Assembly: GCF_041080865.1 (NCBI RefSeq) | Contig: NZ_CP160906.1 | Coordinates: 2,294,001-2,358,000 of the forward strand | From: Psychromonas sp. MME1 | Lineage (GTDB): Bacteria; Pseudomonadota; Gammaproteobacteria; Enterobacterales; Psychromonadaceae | DNA length: 64,000 nucleotides | Direction: 5' to 3' | Part shown: positions 20,733 through 30,676 of the stretch, one piece after another | Position numbering within the stretch: the first letter of the stretch is position 1 | Layout: the number at the start of each line of letters is the position of its first letter | Position numbers and translations under genes: made by a program | The notes under the pieces: model-generated | What the model was told of the DNA's origin: nothing | The model's database searches: none | Seen by the model: the letters and a program-made list of their open reading frames with translations, nothing else

Positions 20733-21578
20733 TTAAATCATATGCGATTGTAATTTTTTAAGTGCATTTGCTTCAAGTTGACGCACACGCTCCGCGGATA
20801 TTTCATAACGTGCAGCAAGATCATGTAGTGTTGCTTTAGAATCATCTAACCAACGGCTATTAATTATATCTTGGCTGCGCTCATCCAACATAGATAACGC
20901 GGCATAAAGCTTATTTTTTTGCGACTTTTCAGTGTACTCTTTCTCAACAACAACCGCGACATCAGCACTCTTATCTTCAAGGTATTGGACAGGAGAAAAA
21001 TTACCGTCTTCATCATCGCTAGCACTTAAATCAAAGGATTGATCCTGTGCATTCAAACGAGATTCCATTTCTAATACATCTTTGGTACTAACATTCAAAT
21101 TTTCTGCAACTGTTTCAACTTCATCTTGGCTTAACCAACCCAAACGTTTCTTTGCTTTGCGAAGATTAAAGAAGAGTTTACGTTGTGCTTTAGTGGTTGC
21201 TACTTTAACCACGCGCCAATTACGAATAACATATTCATGAATTTCAGCTTTTATCCAGTGCACAGCAAAGGAGACGAGACGAACGCCAATAGATGGGTCA
21301 AAACGTCTTACAGCTTTCATTAAGCCAATATTACCTTCTTGAATTAAATCAGCTTGAGGTAAGCCATACCCAGCATAACTTTTAGCAATATAAGCAACGA
21401 AGCGTAAATGAGACATGACTAATTTTTTAGCCGCATCCAAGTCCCCCTCATTAAATAAGCGTTCAGCCAACTCTTTTTCCTCTTCTGCACTAAGCATTGG
21501 AAACTGGTTAACCGATTGAACATAGGCGCCAATACTTCCCTGAGGAACTAAACTCATTGAATTTATTGTATTACTCAT
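20733..21578 (-). CDS. rpoH: RNA polymerase sigma-32 (heat shock) factor RpoH
   Basis: RpoH directs RNA polymerase to heat-shock promoters. The 281-residue protein has sigma region 2 ([20 protein letters not shown]), the RpoH box QRKLFFNLR near residue 131 that distinguishes sigma-32 from other sigma-70 members, and region 4 with the helix-turn-helix [16 protein letters not shown]. It is downstream of ftsY-ftsE-ftsX, as in E. coli, but a small hypothetical gene and a repeat element separate it from ftsX. In E. coli translation is controlled by mRNA folding near the start; this was not assessed here. Confidence 0.96.
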   Translation of the reverse strand: MSNTINSMSLVPQGSIGAYVQSVNQFPMLSAEEEKELAERLFNEGDLDAAKKLVMSHLRFVAYIAKSYAGYGLPQADLIQEGNIGLMKAVRRFDPSIGVRLVSFAVHWIKAEIHEYVIRNWRVVKVATTKAQRKLFFNLRKAKKRLGWLSQDEVETVAENLNVSTKDVLEMESRLNAQDQSFDLSASDDEDGNFSPVQYLEDKSADVAVVVEKEYTEKSQKNKLYAALSMLDERSQDIINSRWLDDSKATLHDLAARYEISAERVRQLEANALKKLQSHMI

Positions 21579-21712
21579 GTGTTTCCTTATTGATATATAT
21601 AGCTAATATAACGATACCATTGCCGTGATAGAGCGTTAACGCAGTGATTATATAACCTCAATTTAGGATAAGCAAATCTATACCCATCTTAGGTCTGAAG
21701 CTTTATCAGGCG

Positions 21713-22030
21713 CTAACTAGCAAGCCTGACATTATGATACGTATTATTACGTAAAAAGCGCTTTAAATGACGAGAGAGCCAATATTCAGCTAATGTCTGA
21801 TCTTTAATAATACTGCGGATATAGATATTGTTAATTTCTATATCGAGGTTGTCTACCACAGTAAATGTCGTATAGCCAATTACCACGCCATCTAAACGAA
21901 TAATTAATAATTCACTGGCAATACCAATGTTGATTAATTCACAACGTTGCTCAATGGAGGTTTCATTGATTAGGGTCTGGCATAATGGCGAAAAAAGAGA
22001 GGTAGCGGTAATATCGATAATTTTGTTCAT
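21713..22030 (-). CDS. Hypothetical protein, possibly a reduced GNAT-like domain
   Basis: A 105-residue protein I do not recognise with confidence. The middle, ELLIIRLDGVVIGYTTFTVVD followed by a strand and the helix AEYWLSRHLKRFLRN, has the strand-strand-helix rhythm of acetyltransferase folds. The acetyl-CoA loop motif (R/Q-x-x-G-x-G/A) is absent. In E. coli the GNAT protein PanZ is encoded near rpoH, which makes a diverged relative conceivable, but the sequence does not prove it. The gene lies between rpoH and a repeat-element copy, on the same strand as rpoH. Confidence 0.5.
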   Translation of the reverse strand: MNKIIDITATSLFSPLCQTLINETSIEQRCELINIGIASELLIIRLDGVVIGYTTFTVVDNLDIEINNIYIRSIIKDQTLAEYWLSRHLKRFLRNNTYHNVRLAS

Positions 22031-22127
22031 AAGAAGCCCAATACCAAATCCTATAGTTATCTACTCATTAATGCTGGTGAAAATGAATACTCGCTTGTAG
22101 TGAAACCCCGTTTCACTCTTGTTATTT

Positions 22128-22289
22128 ATACCAAGAGGAGTAAATAGCTGATCTATTTTGCTGGTTAAAATAACTTACTTTTTTGTTGTAAGTTTCGTAA
22201 AGGGAGCACCATTTACGTCAACTCACGCCTCAAATTAAGCCATTTTTCCTGCGCAAAATTTAGATCACATATTTAATCCGATTGCTATT
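22128..22289 (+). repeat. MITE-like inverted-repeat element, copy 1
   Basis: About 162 bp, nearly identical to 26265-26427 and, in reverse orientation, to 62719-62882. The ends are inverted repeats; here they have drifted (TACCAAGAGGAG at the left, CCGATTGCTA at the right). The interior shares TGATCTATTTT, GTTGTAAGTTTCG and TTTTTCCTGCGCAAAATTTA with the other copies. No ORF spans it. It occupies the gap between the hypothetical gene and ftsX together with the ftsX terminator. Confidence 0.85.
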
Positions 22290-22347
22290 ATTTTGCAATT
22301 AGAAGAATTAATTAGTGAAATCAATGTTCGCTCACATATTACAGGCA

Positions 22348-22380
22348 ATAAAAAAGAGATCAAGCTTGATCTCTTTTTAT
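22348..22380 (-). terminator. Intrinsic terminator after ftsX
   Basis: AAAAAGAGATCAAG and its complement form a 14-bp arm palindrome (22351-22378) rich in A/T at the ends. It is 32 bp past the ftsX stop and ends in a T run on the minus strand. Confidence 0.85.
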
Positions 22381-22411
22381 TATTTACCAAAACTACGTTA
22401 GCAACAATCGC

Positions 22412-23401
22412 TTACTTAGGCTCTATTTTTACCAAATATTGTTTCACAGAAATAAAGGAAGCAATAAAGCCAAGGAAGGTAGAGACACCGATTAAAATAG
22501 CCACTTCTTCTATATTCATTGCTAAGATCTGGAAATCTACCTTATATAGGCCCATCAAGCTTCCAGCACTAGATTGTAACCATTGCACTAAGCCAAATGT
22601 TAATAACCAGGCAATGACGCCACCTAGGCAACCAAACCAAGCGCCAACATACAAAAATGGACGTTGGATAAAGCTGTTTGTCGCCCCCACTAACTTCAAT
22701 ACTTCGATTTCAGCACGCTGATTTAAAATATTTAAACGAATCGTATTACTGATAATTAATAGAACCGATAGCAACAGCAACAATGCAATTGCAATGACAA
22801 TATCCACGATAACAGATAAGATCGCTTGTAACTTTTCTATCCAATCTATATCCACACGCACAAGGTCGATATCAGGCTCTCGTTGCAATTTGGCTACCAG
22901 TAATTTACTTGAAGCGATATTCATTGCATCGGGTGTAGGTACGATCACCAATACATCGGGTAATGGATTATCCTCTAAGTAATCAAGCGCCTTGGAAAAG
23001 CCAGACATCTCTTTGAACTCTTCTAATGCTTGATTAGAAGTGATATGAGTGACCGTTTCAATATCGCTATATAAACTTAACTTATTAATCAATACCTGAA
23101 CACGCTGTTCTGATATATCTTTCTTTAAAAATAGACTAATTTCAGACGCTTTATCCCACTGATTCGTTACACGTTCTGTGTTTTTATAGATCACCTGAAA
23201 TACACTAGGTAATGATAAGGCTACACCGAGCACTAAAATGGTCATTACCGTCGCAAAGGGGGTTTTCCATAACTCAGAAAAACTACTAAAAATTTGTTTA
23301 AAATTTTGCTGAAATCCAGATATCACACGTCCAAATAGTGACACCTTGTTGATACGAGGTGTTCCGGATAATGCATTGCTGTTTTCTTTTTGCTTAGCCA
23401 T
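22412..23401 (-). CDS. ftsX: Cell division protein FtsX
   Basis: FtsX is the membrane partner of FtsE; the complex links Z-ring constriction to peptidoglycan hydrolase activation. The 329-residue protein has a cytoplasmic N-terminal tail, a first membrane helix near residues 50-70, an extracytoplasmic domain, then three more helices (about 190-220, 245-270, 295-320). Its start overlaps the ftsE stop by 8 bp, so translation is coupled. The order ftsY-ftsE-ftsX is the standard one. Confidence 0.95.
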   Translation of the reverse strand: MAKQKENSNALSGTPRINKVSLFGRVISGFQQNFKQIFSSFSELWKTPFATVMTILVLGVALSLPSVFQVIYKNTERVTNQWDKASEISLFLKKDISEQRVQVLINKLSLYSDIETVTHITSNQALEEFKEMSGFSKALDYLEDNPLPDVLVIVPTPDAMNIASSKLLVAKLQREPDIDLVRVDIDWIEKLQAILSVIVDIVIAIALLLLLSVLLIISNTIRLNILNQRAEIEVLKLVGATNSFIQRPFLYVGAWFGCLGGVIAWLLTFGLVQWLQSSAGSLMGLYKVDFQILAMNIEEVAILIGVSTFLGFIASFISVKQYLVKIEPK

Positions 23402-24074
23402 GACGTTCTCTCATTAATCCATCATTAATCATTTCCCCATCCTTTAGGGTCAATGTGCGATAACGCATTTTTGCGATCAAACCTAAGTCATGAGTGGCAA
23501 TTAACACCGACATACCAAACTCATTCAAAGATTCAAATAAGCTTAAAATTTCTAAAGATAATTTAGGATCGAGATTACCTGTCGGTTCATCGGCAAGTAA
23601 TAATGGCGGCTGATTGATTATCGCACGGGCGATACCAACACGTTGCTGCTCACCACCTGAAAGATGAATAGGTAAATAGTCCTCTTTCCCTAACAACCCC
23701 ACTTTATCCAAAGCAACTAAACTACGGCGCTTTATTTCATAGGGGTTATACCCCTCAATTAACAGTGGCAAACCTACGTTTTCTAATACAGTTCGATTCA
23801 TTAATAAACGGTGATCTTGAAAGATCATACCGATATGTCGGCGCATATAAGGGATGTCACTTCCTTTAATCGCACTAATATCATTACCATTTAAAAGAAT
23901 ACGCCCTGTACTTTGACGCTCCATCAAACTAATTAATCGTAACAGCGTACTTTTACCAGATCCTGAGTGCCCAGTTAAAAATGCCATTTCCCCCTTTTTT
24001 AGATGAAAATTGACATCTGACAGCGCGCTAAAATTCCCAGCGTAAACTTTGCTGACGTTTTCAAATACAATCAT
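23394..24074 (-). CDS. ftsE: Cell division ATP-binding protein FtsE
   Basis: FtsE is the ATPase of the FtsEX divisome complex. The 226-residue ABC domain has Walker A TGHSGSGKSTLL near residue 35, signature HLSGGEQQRVGIARA near 137, and Walker B LLLADEPTGNLD near 160. It starts 14 bp after ftsY and overlaps ftsX. Confidence 0.96.
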   Translation of the reverse strand: MIVFENVSKVYAGNFSALSDVNFHLKKGEMAFLTGHSGSGKSTLLRLISLMERQSTGRILLNGNDISAIKGSDIPYMRRHIGMIFQDHRLLMNRTVLENVGLPLLIEGYNPYEIKRRSLVALDKVGLLGKEDYLPIHLSGGEQQRVGIARAIINQPPLLLADEPTGNLDPKLSLEILSLFESLNEFGMSVLIATHDLGLIAKMRYRTLTLKDGEMINDGLMRERHG

Positions 24075-24088
24075 TATTTATTGTCACC

Positions 24089-25573
24089 TTATTCTGAATG
24101 TTCCTCATTCGAGAAAAGTGCATCGATAAACTCTTTGGCATTAAACTCCCTCAAATCATCAATCCCTTCACCAGTCCCGATGTAACGAATGGGTAAGTTA
24201 AATTTATCAGCAATCGAAAATATAATTCCCCCCTTTGCAGTACCATCTAGCTTTGTTAATGTAATTCCTGTTAAACCAACGGCTTGGTTAAATAATTGTA
24301 CTTGGCTAACGGCGTTTTGCCCAGTACTAGCGTCAATCGTAAGCATAATTTCGTGAGGTGCACTGGAATCTTTCTTACGCATAATGCGAACAACTTTACT
24401 TAATTCATCCATTAAGTGGTTTTTATTCTGTAAACGACCCGCTGTATCCGCTATTAATATATCGACACCTCGAGCTTTAGCGGCATCCATCGCATCAAAT
24501 AAAACGGAGGCACTATCAGCACCAGTTTGTTGAGCAATGACAGGAATATCATTACGCTCTCCCCACACTTGAAGTTGCTCAACCGCGGCAGCGCGGAAAG
24601 TATCCCCGGCTGCTAACATCACAGACTTGCCCTGCTGCTGATATTTTTTAGCCAATTTACCTATAGTGGTTGTTTTACCCACACCGTTTACACCCACCAT
24701 CAAAATAACATAGGGAGACTTACTTTCATCAATGCATAATGGCTGTTCAACTTTTTGTAGAATATCGGATAGATCCTCTTTTAAGAGCGCATATAATGCT
24801 TCAGCATCTTTCAATTGCTTACGATTAGCATGTGAGGTTAAGTTATTAATAATTTTTAAGGTAGTATCAACGCCAATATCAGCAACAATTAGCTGCTCCT
24901 CTAGCTCTTCAAACAACTCATCATCTATTTTCTTACCTTTAAAAAGCGAAAAAAGCCCACTACCAATAGATAAACGCGTTTTCGTTAAGCTAGCTTTAAA
25001 TCGAGCGAAGAAACCCAATGGCTTTTTCTCTTCTTTTACAACTTCTAACTTTTCAGCTTCTAACTTTTCAGCTTCTAACTTTTCAGCAGCTAACTTTTCA
25101 GCTTCTAACTTTTCAGCTTCTAACTTTTCAGCGGCTAACTTTTCAGCTTCTAACTTTTCAGCTTCTAACTTTTCAGCTTCTAACTGTTCAGCTTCTAACT
25201 TTTCAGCTTCTAACTTTTCAGCAGCTAACTGTTCAGCGGCTAACTTTTCAGCTTCTAACTTTTCAGCTTCTAACTTTTCAGCTTCTAACTTTTCAGCTTC
25301 TAACTTTTCAGCTTCTAACTTTTCAGCGGCTAACTGTTCAGCTTCTAACTTTTCAGCAGCAACTTTATCCGCTTGTCGCTTTTCGTTTTCTAAATCAACC
25401 GTTACATCTTCATCATCAAAAAGCGTTATTTCTATATTTTCATCTCTATTCTGTAATGCTTCTTGCTTCAATAATTCAAGTAACGCTTCTTTTTCACTTT
25501 GATCTTTCTTTTGCGTCTCTTCTTGCGGAGTTTTTTTTCCAAACCAGGAAAACATACCTTTCTTCTTAGTCAT
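24089..25573 (-). CDS. ftsY: Signal recognition particle receptor FtsY with repetitive acidic A domain
   Basis: FtsY docks the SRP-ribosome complex at the membrane. The NG domain starts near residue 195 and has GTPase motifs [29 protein letters not shown] and [10 protein letters not shown]. The N-terminal A domain is unusual: residues about 73-177 are 21 copies of a five-residue unit AEKLE (variants [10 protein letters not shown]), encoded by perfect-length 15-bp repeats. This would form a long charged helix or coiled coil. The A domain is variable across species, so function is probably retained. An amphipathic start MFSWFGKK follows the first residues. Confidence 0.95.
   Translation of the reverse strand: MTKKKGMFSWFGKKTPQEETQKKDQSEKEALLELLKQEALQNRDENIEITLFDDEDVTVDLENEKRQADKVAAEKLEAEQLAAEKLEAEKLEAEKLEAEKLEAEKLEAEKLAAEQLAAEKLEAEKLEAEQLEAEKLEAEKLEAEKLAAEKLEAEKLEAEKLAAEKLEAEKLEAEKLEVVKEEKKPLGFFARFKASLTKTRLSIGSGLFSLFKGKKIDDELFEELEEQLIVADIGVDTTLKIINNLTSHANRKQLKDAEALYALLKEDLSDILQKVEQPLCIDESKSPYVILMVGVNGVGKTTTIGKLAKKYQQQGKSVMLAAGDTFRAAAVEQLQVWGERNDIPVIAQQTGADSASVLFDAMDAAKARGVDILIADTAGRLQNKNHLMDELSKVVRIMRKKDSSAPHEIMLTIDASTGQNAVSQVQLFNQAVGLTGITLTKLDGTAKGGIIFSIADKFNLPIRYIGTGEGIDDLREFNAKEFIDALFSNEEHSE
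25043..25357 (-). repeat. 21 tandem 15-bp repeats within ftsY
   Basis: The unit on the plus strand is TTCTAACTTTTCAGC, encoding AEKLE on the minus strand. Twenty-one units run without interruption; variation is limited to Lys/Gln at position 3 and Glu/Ala at position 5. Nucleotide identity between units is very high, pointing to recent expansion by slippage or unequal recombination, with the frame kept because the unit is a multiple of three. Confidence 0.97.
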
Positions 25574-25663
25574 TAATTAAAAACCTTACTAACATGCAAT
25601 ATGTGCTGCTAAAATAGCAACGATAAGCGTATCTTACCATTATATCCTTGGACTAAAAATTAT

Positions 25664-26284
25664 ATGGTTAACAATCGACACAATAAATTACATGAAAAAA
25701 GTAAAAAACTGATCAAAAGTGGATTTATTCGCATCATTGCGGGGAAATGGCGAGGTAAAAAATTACCGGTATTAGATAAAGAAGGGCTGCGTCCAACCAC
25801 AGATCGCAATAAAGAGACACTCTTTAATTGGCTAATGCATGATATTCGAGATACAAACTGTTTAGATTGTTTCAGCGGTAGTGGCAGCTTAGCTTTCGAA
25901 GCATTATCTCGCTCTGCTCAACATGTCACACTGCTCGAACGCGATACACAGGCGGCATCACAATTACAGGTTAACTTACAAACATTACAAGCCAATAATG
26001 CACAGGTCATTGCAACGGATTCCCTGCATTTTTTAAATGCACAAGCACAGCACCCCTTCGATATTGTGTTTATTGACCCGCCATTTATGCAAGGTTTAGT
26101 AAAACCATGCTGTGAACTATTAACAAAAAACGGCTACTTATCAGATAACGCATTGATATATATAGAAACAGAGTCTAATTTATCAAGCGATCAATTACCT
26201 AGCCATTGGCAGTTAATCAAAGAGAAAAGTGCAGGGCAAGTGAGGTTCCAACTTTATCGAGCTTATACCAATCGGAATAAATAG
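25664..26284 (+). CDS. rsmD: 16S rRNA (guanine966-N2)-methyltransferase RsmD
   Basis: RsmD methylates G966 of 16S rRNA using S-adenosylmethionine. The 206-residue protein contains GKWRGKKLPVLDKEGLRPTTDR, the SAM motif LDCFSGSGSLAFEALSR near residue 65, and the catalytic IDPPFMQG near residue 142. It is divergent from ftsY, the conserved neighbourhood. The last codons (TNRNK and the stop) are read from the terminal inverted repeat of a MITE-like element, so the original C-terminus has been replaced or slightly altered. Confidence 0.94.
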   Translation: MVNNRHNKLHEKSKKLIKSGFIRIIAGKWRGKKLPVLDKEGLRPTTDRNKETLFNWLMHDIRDTNCLDCFSGSGSLAFEALSRSAQHVTLLERDTQAASQLQVNLQTLQANNAQVIATDSLHFLNAQAQHPFDIVFIDPPFMQGLVKPCCELLTKNGYLSDNALIYIETESNLSSDQLPSHWQLIKEKSAGQVRFQLYRAYTNRNK

Positions 26285-26427
26285 CTGATCTATTTTACGG
26301 GTTAAAATAACTTACTTTTTTGTTGTAAGTTTCGCAAAGGGAACAACCATTTGCGTCAACTTACGCCTCAAATTAAGCCATTTTTCCTGCGCAAAATTTA
26401 GATCACATACTTAATCCGATTGGTATT
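26265..26427 (+). repeat. MITE-like inverted-repeat element, copy 2
   Basis: The best preserved copy. Terminal inverted repeats begin TACCAATCGGA at the left and end TCCGATTGGTA at the right, and extend imperfectly for about 24 bp through TGATCTA. It is flanked by TA-containing sequence, as for TA-targeting transposons. It overlaps the last codons of rsmD. No transposase is encoded. Confidence 0.9.
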
Positions 26428-26486
26428 AAAGCCTCACTATCCTAGTAGAACAAGGGAGGAGAACAATTGCTATTGTGGTCCTCGCC

Positions 26487-26720
26487 TTAACAAGACCCCG
26501 TCACAGCGATAAATCCCGCTTCTGTTTCAATGAATTTTCCTTTGCTAACGAGAAAATTAATAAGATCCTCAGCCGTAAGATTACTATCCATGCAGGTGTG
26601 AAACAGGCTATCGTCACCAAACTGCTCGGCAACGGCTATTTTTAAGGTCGATGTGGTGAAAAGTATTTCACTGTTCGAAACCAGATCAATGACCTGATGC
26701 CCATGAATTGATTGACTCAT
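26487..26720 (-). CDS. YecH-family small metal-binding protein (DUF2492)
   Basis: A 77-residue protein beginning MSQSIHGHQVIDLV and containing FHTCMDSNLTAEDLINFLVSKGKF, which matches the YecH family of E. coli closely in order and spacing. The conserved histidines and cysteine are suggestive of metal binding. Its biological role is not established. It stands alone between rsmD and nagE. Confidence 0.85.
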   Translation of the reverse strand: MSQSIHGHQVIDLVSNSEILFTTSTLKIAVAEQFGDDSLFHTCMDSNLTAEDLINFLVSKGKFIETEAGFIAVTGSC

Positions 26721-26822
26721 TGATTACTCCAATTAGATTAGATTGCCCCTAGAGTATAATCACAGTAATTAAGTCAAGTATTGATATTAAACAAAAAGCG
26801 AACGGTTTTCATATTCTAACAA

Positions 26823-26844
26823 AAAGCACTCCGAAGAGTGCTTT
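26823..26844 (-). terminator. Intrinsic terminator after nagE
   Basis: AAAGCACTC-CGAA-GAGTGCTTT, a 9-bp stem with a tetraloop, followed on the minus strand by T residues. It lies 24 bp past the nagE stop. Confidence 0.85.
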
Positions 26845-26868
26845 GATATTCATTAACTAGTTAATCAC

Positions 26869-28326
26869 TTATGCATTTTTCATCCGGTTAGCAATACTTT
26901 CTGCCTGTGGACCAATAATAACTTGTAAATTATTTTCACCTAATTTGACAACGCCCATCGCACCTAAATTTTTCAATTCAGCTTCATTAATCAAGCTACA
27001 ATCTTTTAGTGTTAGACGTAAACGAGTGATACAAGCATCAATAACAGTTAGGTTATCTAAACCGCCTAACGCTGCTACATAAGCTGTCGCAAGTTCACCA
27101 GCATCTTGACTTTTAGTTGTCGTTACTGCGTCAGCATCTGCGTCTTCACGACCGGGTGTTTTAAGGTTTAATCCTTTGATTAGCGCTACGAAAGTGAAGT
27201 AGTAAAGTGCAAAGAAAACAACACCTTGAACAAGTAGCATGTACCATTTAACAGCTAATGGATTTTGTGAAGATAGTACCATATCCACTAAACCTGCTGA
27301 GAAACCGAAACCTGCCATCCACTGCATTGATGCTGCGAAAAATACAGAGATCCCCGTTAAAAATGCATGTACAACATATAGCAGTGGCGCAACAAACATG
27401 AATGAAAATTCAAGAGGCTCAGTAACACCAGTGAAGAAAGAAGCTAAAGCCGCAGCGATCATAATTGATGCAACTTTTTCTTTGTTTTCTGGCTTTGCCG
27501 TCATGTAGATAGCAAGTGCAGCACCAGGAAGACCAAACATCATAATTGGGAAGAAACCAGCTTGGTACATACCGACAACACCAACCGCTTCTTTACCTTG
27601 CGCAGTAAATGCATCAATCGTTGTTTGACCGCCTAGGAAGTTCGGAATATCGTTAATACCCGCCACGTCAAACCAGAACACAGAGTTAAGTGCATGGTGT
27701 AGACCAACTGGAATTAATAAACGGTTAAAGAATGCGTAGATACCAGCACCGACATCACCTAAACCAGAGATAGTTTCACCAAAGTGTTGTAGACCTTCGA
27801 AGATCACAGGCCAGATAGCCATTAATACAAAAGATACACCGATCATAACCACAGATACCACGATAGGTACGAGACGACGACCAGAGAAGAATGCTAAGGC
27901 TTTGTGCAGCTCAACACTTGAAAAGCGGTTATACAACTCAGCAGAGATAATACCCACAAGGATACCCACAAACTGGTTATTGATTTTGCCAAATGATGCA
28001 TGTGCATCCATGCCTGTAATTTGTTGAACCGCGCCAGGAGAGAGTAGTGTTGTAACAACTAACCAGCCCACTAAACCAGAAAGCGCAGCAGCACCATCTT
28101 TATCTTTAGACATACCATAAGCAACACCAACAGCAAATAGTAATGCCATGTTCTCAATAACAGCAGCACCAGCTTTAATCAAAAAGGCAGCAAGAGCAGA
28201 ATCCCCCCCCCAACCATTTGGATCAATCCAGTAACCAATACCCATTAAAATTGCCGCAGCTGGCAGTACAGCAACTGGCACCATTAACGCACGACCTACC
28301 TTTTGGAAGTAACCTAGAATATTCAC
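26869..28326 (-). CDS. nagE: PTS N-acetylglucosamine transporter, EIICB (NagE)
   Basis: NagE imports and phosphorylates N-acetylglucosamine. The 485-residue protein has the EIIC membrane domain (about 1-385), with MVPVAVLPAAAILMGIGYWI and FGLPGAALAIYMTAKPENK, and an EIIB domain whose phosphorylated cysteine lies in DACITRLRL near residue 430. It lacks the EIIA domain found in the E. coli three-domain NagE, so phosphate must come from a separate EIIA-Glc type protein. It is divergent from nagB and shares a control region with it. Confidence 0.93.
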   Translation of the reverse strand: MNILGYFQKVGRALMVPVAVLPAAAILMGIGYWIDPNGWGGDSALAAFLIKAGAAVIENMALLFAVGVAYGMSKDKDGAAALSGLVGWLVVTTLLSPGAVQQITGMDAHASFGKINNQFVGILVGIISAELYNRFSSVELHKALAFFSGRRLVPIVVSVVMIGVSFVLMAIWPVIFEGLQHFGETISGLGDVGAGIYAFFNRLLIPVGLHHALNSVFWFDVAGINDIPNFLGGQTTIDAFTAQGKEAVGVVGMYQAGFFPIMMFGLPGAALAIYMTAKPENKEKVASIMIAAALASFFTGVTEPLEFSFMFVAPLLYVVHAFLTGISVFFAASMQWMAGFGFSAGLVDMVLSSQNPLAVKWYMLLVQGVVFFALYYFTFVALIKGLNLKTPGREDADADAVTTTKSQDAGELATAYVAALGGLDNLTVIDACITRLRLTLKDCSLINEAELKNLGAMGVVKLGENNLQVIIGPQAESIANRMKNA

Positions 28327-28364
28327 AACGAACTCTCCTTATTGATTAAACGTAAAGTGCTTAG

Positions 28365-28477
28365 AATTATTTCGCACTAATTATTAACAGTCAACTTTAC
28401 GCTTGCAAATTAAGCTACAGTTGTAAAAATGACAAATCTTGCAACTAAGATTAAAGTTTTAATGGCATTTCGCAAAT
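28365..28477. promoter_or_regulatory. Candidate NagC operators in the nagE-nagB control region
   Basis: Two A/T-rich near-palindromes share TTTCGCA: one at 28365-28385, close to nagE, and ATTTCGCAAAT at 28467-28477. NagC of enterobacteria binds paired A/T-rich operators between nagE and nagB and loops the DNA; the spacing here of about 97 bases between centres would allow that. The rest of the 303-bp gap (28327-28629) shows no gene. This is inferred from position; the species consensus is not known to me. Confidence 0.35.
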
Positions 28478-28629
28478 ACAAAACGACTAAAACGCGATCG
28501 AAATCACTAAAAACTCGACTTTTTGATTTTTTTACTGGTAAAAAACACAAACTTATTTTACATTAAGAATTAAGTTATATTGGAAACATAATATATAATC
28601 TAACTTCGACAATAAATTAGGAGAATAGA

Positions 28630-29430
28630 ATGCGCTTAATCCCTCTAAAAAAAAGTACTGATGTTGGTCTTTGGTCTGCTCGCCACATTGTAAATGCCAT
28701 TAATAAATTTGCCCCGACGGCAGAAAAGCCATTCGTATTAGGCTTACCAACAGGGGGAACTCCGTTAGCTACCTATAAACGTCTAATTGAGATGCATAAA
28801 GCAGGTGAAGTTAGTTTTGCTAATGTCGTAACATTTAATATGGATGAATATGTCGGCATCGAACCATCACACCCAGAAAGCTACTATAGCTTTATGCATA
28901 ACAACTTCTTTAATCATATTGATATCAAGCCAGAGAACATTAATCTATTAAATGGCCTCGCAGAAGATTTAGAGGCTGAATGTTTACGTTACGAAGAAAA
29001 AATAAAAAGCTACGGCAAAATAAATCTATTCATGGGTGGCATTGGTGAAGATGGTCACATCGCATTCAATGAACCAGGTTCATCATTAGCATCGCGTACC
29101 CGCATTAAAACCTTAACGCCACACACCAGACAAGTTAACTCTCGATTTTTCGACAATGACATTGATCAAGTGCCTAAATTAGCATTGACCATTGGTGTTG
29201 CAACGCTATTAGATGCCGCAGAGGTGCTTATTCTGGTATGTGGATTCAATAAAGCACAGGCCGTTGCCGCGGCCGTTGAAGGAAGTGTTAATCATCTTTG
29301 GACTGTTTCTGCTTTACAACTCCATGCTAAGGCGATTATTGCCTGTGATCAAGACGCCACCATGGAGCTAAAAGTCAAAACGCTTAAATACTTCAGTGAA
29401 TTAGAAGTTGAGAATGTTAATAAATTATAA
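28630..29430 (+). CDS. nagB: Glucosamine-6-phosphate deaminase
   Basis: NagB converts glucosamine 6-phosphate to fructose 6-phosphate and ammonia. The 266-residue protein has [24 protein letters not shown] with the catalytic aspartate, and [18 protein letters not shown] with the catalytic histidine near residue 143, all classical for the hexameric enzyme. A ribosome site (AGGAG) precedes the ATG. It is followed by nagA after 39 bp and then nagC. Confidence 0.97.
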   Translation: MRLIPLKKSTDVGLWSARHIVNAINKFAPTAEKPFVLGLPTGGTPLATYKRLIEMHKAGEVSFANVVTFNMDEYVGIEPSHPESYYSFMHNNFFNHIDIKPENINLLNGLAEDLEAECLRYEEKIKSYGKINLFMGGIGEDGHIAFNEPGSSLASRTRIKTLTPHTRQVNSRFFDNDIDQVPKLALTIGVATLLDAAEVLILVCGFNKAQAVAAAVEGSVNHLWTVSALQLHAKAIIACDQDATMELKVKTLKYFSELEVENVNKL

Positions 29431-29469
29431 TTTAAATTTTAATTAAAAAAGATTGAGGGAGATTTTACT

Positions 29470-30612
29470 ATGTATGCATTAACCAACTGCACCATCTATA
29501 CCACACAGGACGTGTTACATGACCACGCTATTGTTATAAATGGTGAGAAAATTGAAAAAATTATCCCCCTCTCTGAACTTAATAGCGATTATATAACCAA
29601 AGTTGACCTTAAAGGGGCAAATGTCAGCCCCGGATTCATTGACTTACAACTAAATGGCTGTGGTGGTGTCATGCTCAATGATCAAATAACTGAGCAAACT
29701 CTAGTAACAATGCAAGCGGCTAACTTAAAATCTGGTTGCACCAGTTATTTACCAACATTAATTACCTCATCCGATGAAGATATTAAAACAGCATTACAAG
29801 TTGCCCGCAGCTTTATGGATAAAACAAAAAATGAAGTGTTAGGTTTGCATCTTGAAGGACCATTTCTTAGCCTAGAAAAAAAAGGCATTCATCGTCCAGA
29901 ATATATCCGTAAACCAGCTCAGGAGATGATAGATTTAATCTGTGCGAATGCCGATATCGTTGCCAAAGTCACCCTGGCACCAGAAAATACACCAGCAGAA
30001 ATTGTTAAACAACTCACTGATGCTGGCATAGTCGTCTCTATCGGCCACAGTAACGCAACCTATCAAGAAGCAAAAATGGCGATTGATAATGGTGCCAGCT
30101 GTGCAACCCATTTATTCAATGCGATGAGTGCCATGAGTGGGCGAGAAGCGGGTATCGTTGGCGCGATTTATGATACAGCTATCTACGCGGGTATCATTGT
30201 CGATGGTTTCCATGTTGCCTATGAAAATGTACGTATTTCTAAAAAAATTCTGGGTGAAAAATTATTCTTAGTGACCGATGCCACCGCACCTGCTGGGGCG
30301 AACATTAGCGAATTCGATTTTGTCGGTACCACCGTTTACTATAAAGATGGCAAATGTTTCTCTAAAGATGGAACACTAGGCGGTTCAGCGGTAACCATGA
30401 TAGAATCGATTGAGCAGTGTGTGAAACATGTCGGAATCTCATTGGAAGAAGCGATCCGCATGGCTACCCTATATCCAGCGAAGGCCATTTCTGCCGAACA
30501 AACCCTTGGTAGCATCGATGTAAATAAAGTTGCTAATTTAGCGATTTTTAACAATAACTATCAAGTGCTCGCAACTATCGTTAATGGTCATTTCGCAAGG
30601 AATGAATTGTAA
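29470..30612 (+). CDS. nagA: N-acetylglucosamine-6-phosphate deacetylase
   Basis: NagA removes the acetyl group from N-acetylglucosamine 6-phosphate, feeding NagB. The 380-residue amidohydrolase contains [12 protein letters not shown], the metal-binding glutamate in [23 protein letters not shown] and VDGFHV, and the catalytic aspartate in [16 protein letters not shown] ribosome site is present. Together with nagE and nagB it forms a full route from external GlcNAc to fructose 6-phosphate. Confidence 0.97.
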   Translation: MYALTNCTIYTTQDVLHDHAIVINGEKIEKIIPLSELNSDYITKVDLKGANVSPGFIDLQLNGCGGVMLNDQITEQTLVTMQAANLKSGCTSYLPTLITSSDEDIKTALQVARSFMDKTKNEVLGLHLEGPFLSLEKKGIHRPEYIRKPAQEMIDLICANADIVAKVTLAPENTPAEIVKQLTDAGIVVSIGHSNATYQEAKMAIDNGASCATHLFNAMSAMSGREAGIVGAIYDTAIYAGIIVDGFHVAYENVRISKKILGEKLFLVTDATAPAGANISEFDFVGTTVYYKDGKCFSKDGTLGGSAVTMIESIEQCVKHVGISLEEAIRMATLYPAKAISAEQTLGSIDVNKVANLAIFNNNYQVLATIVNGHFARNEL

Positions 30613-30676
30613 ATTTTTATCCTAGCCATTACATAACGTTGTGTAGTGGCTATCTAATCAATTGAAGTGAATATTA

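Noticed and set aside
25043-25357. Regular repeat considered as a CRISPR array
   Set aside because: Units are contiguous with no spacers and are in frame within ftsY.
24732-25569. Long plus-strand open frames opposite ftsY (repeats of SNFSA and LLTFQ)
   Set aside because: They are products of the 15-bp repeat on the other strand; FtsY is unmistakable and the composition is unlike a real protein.
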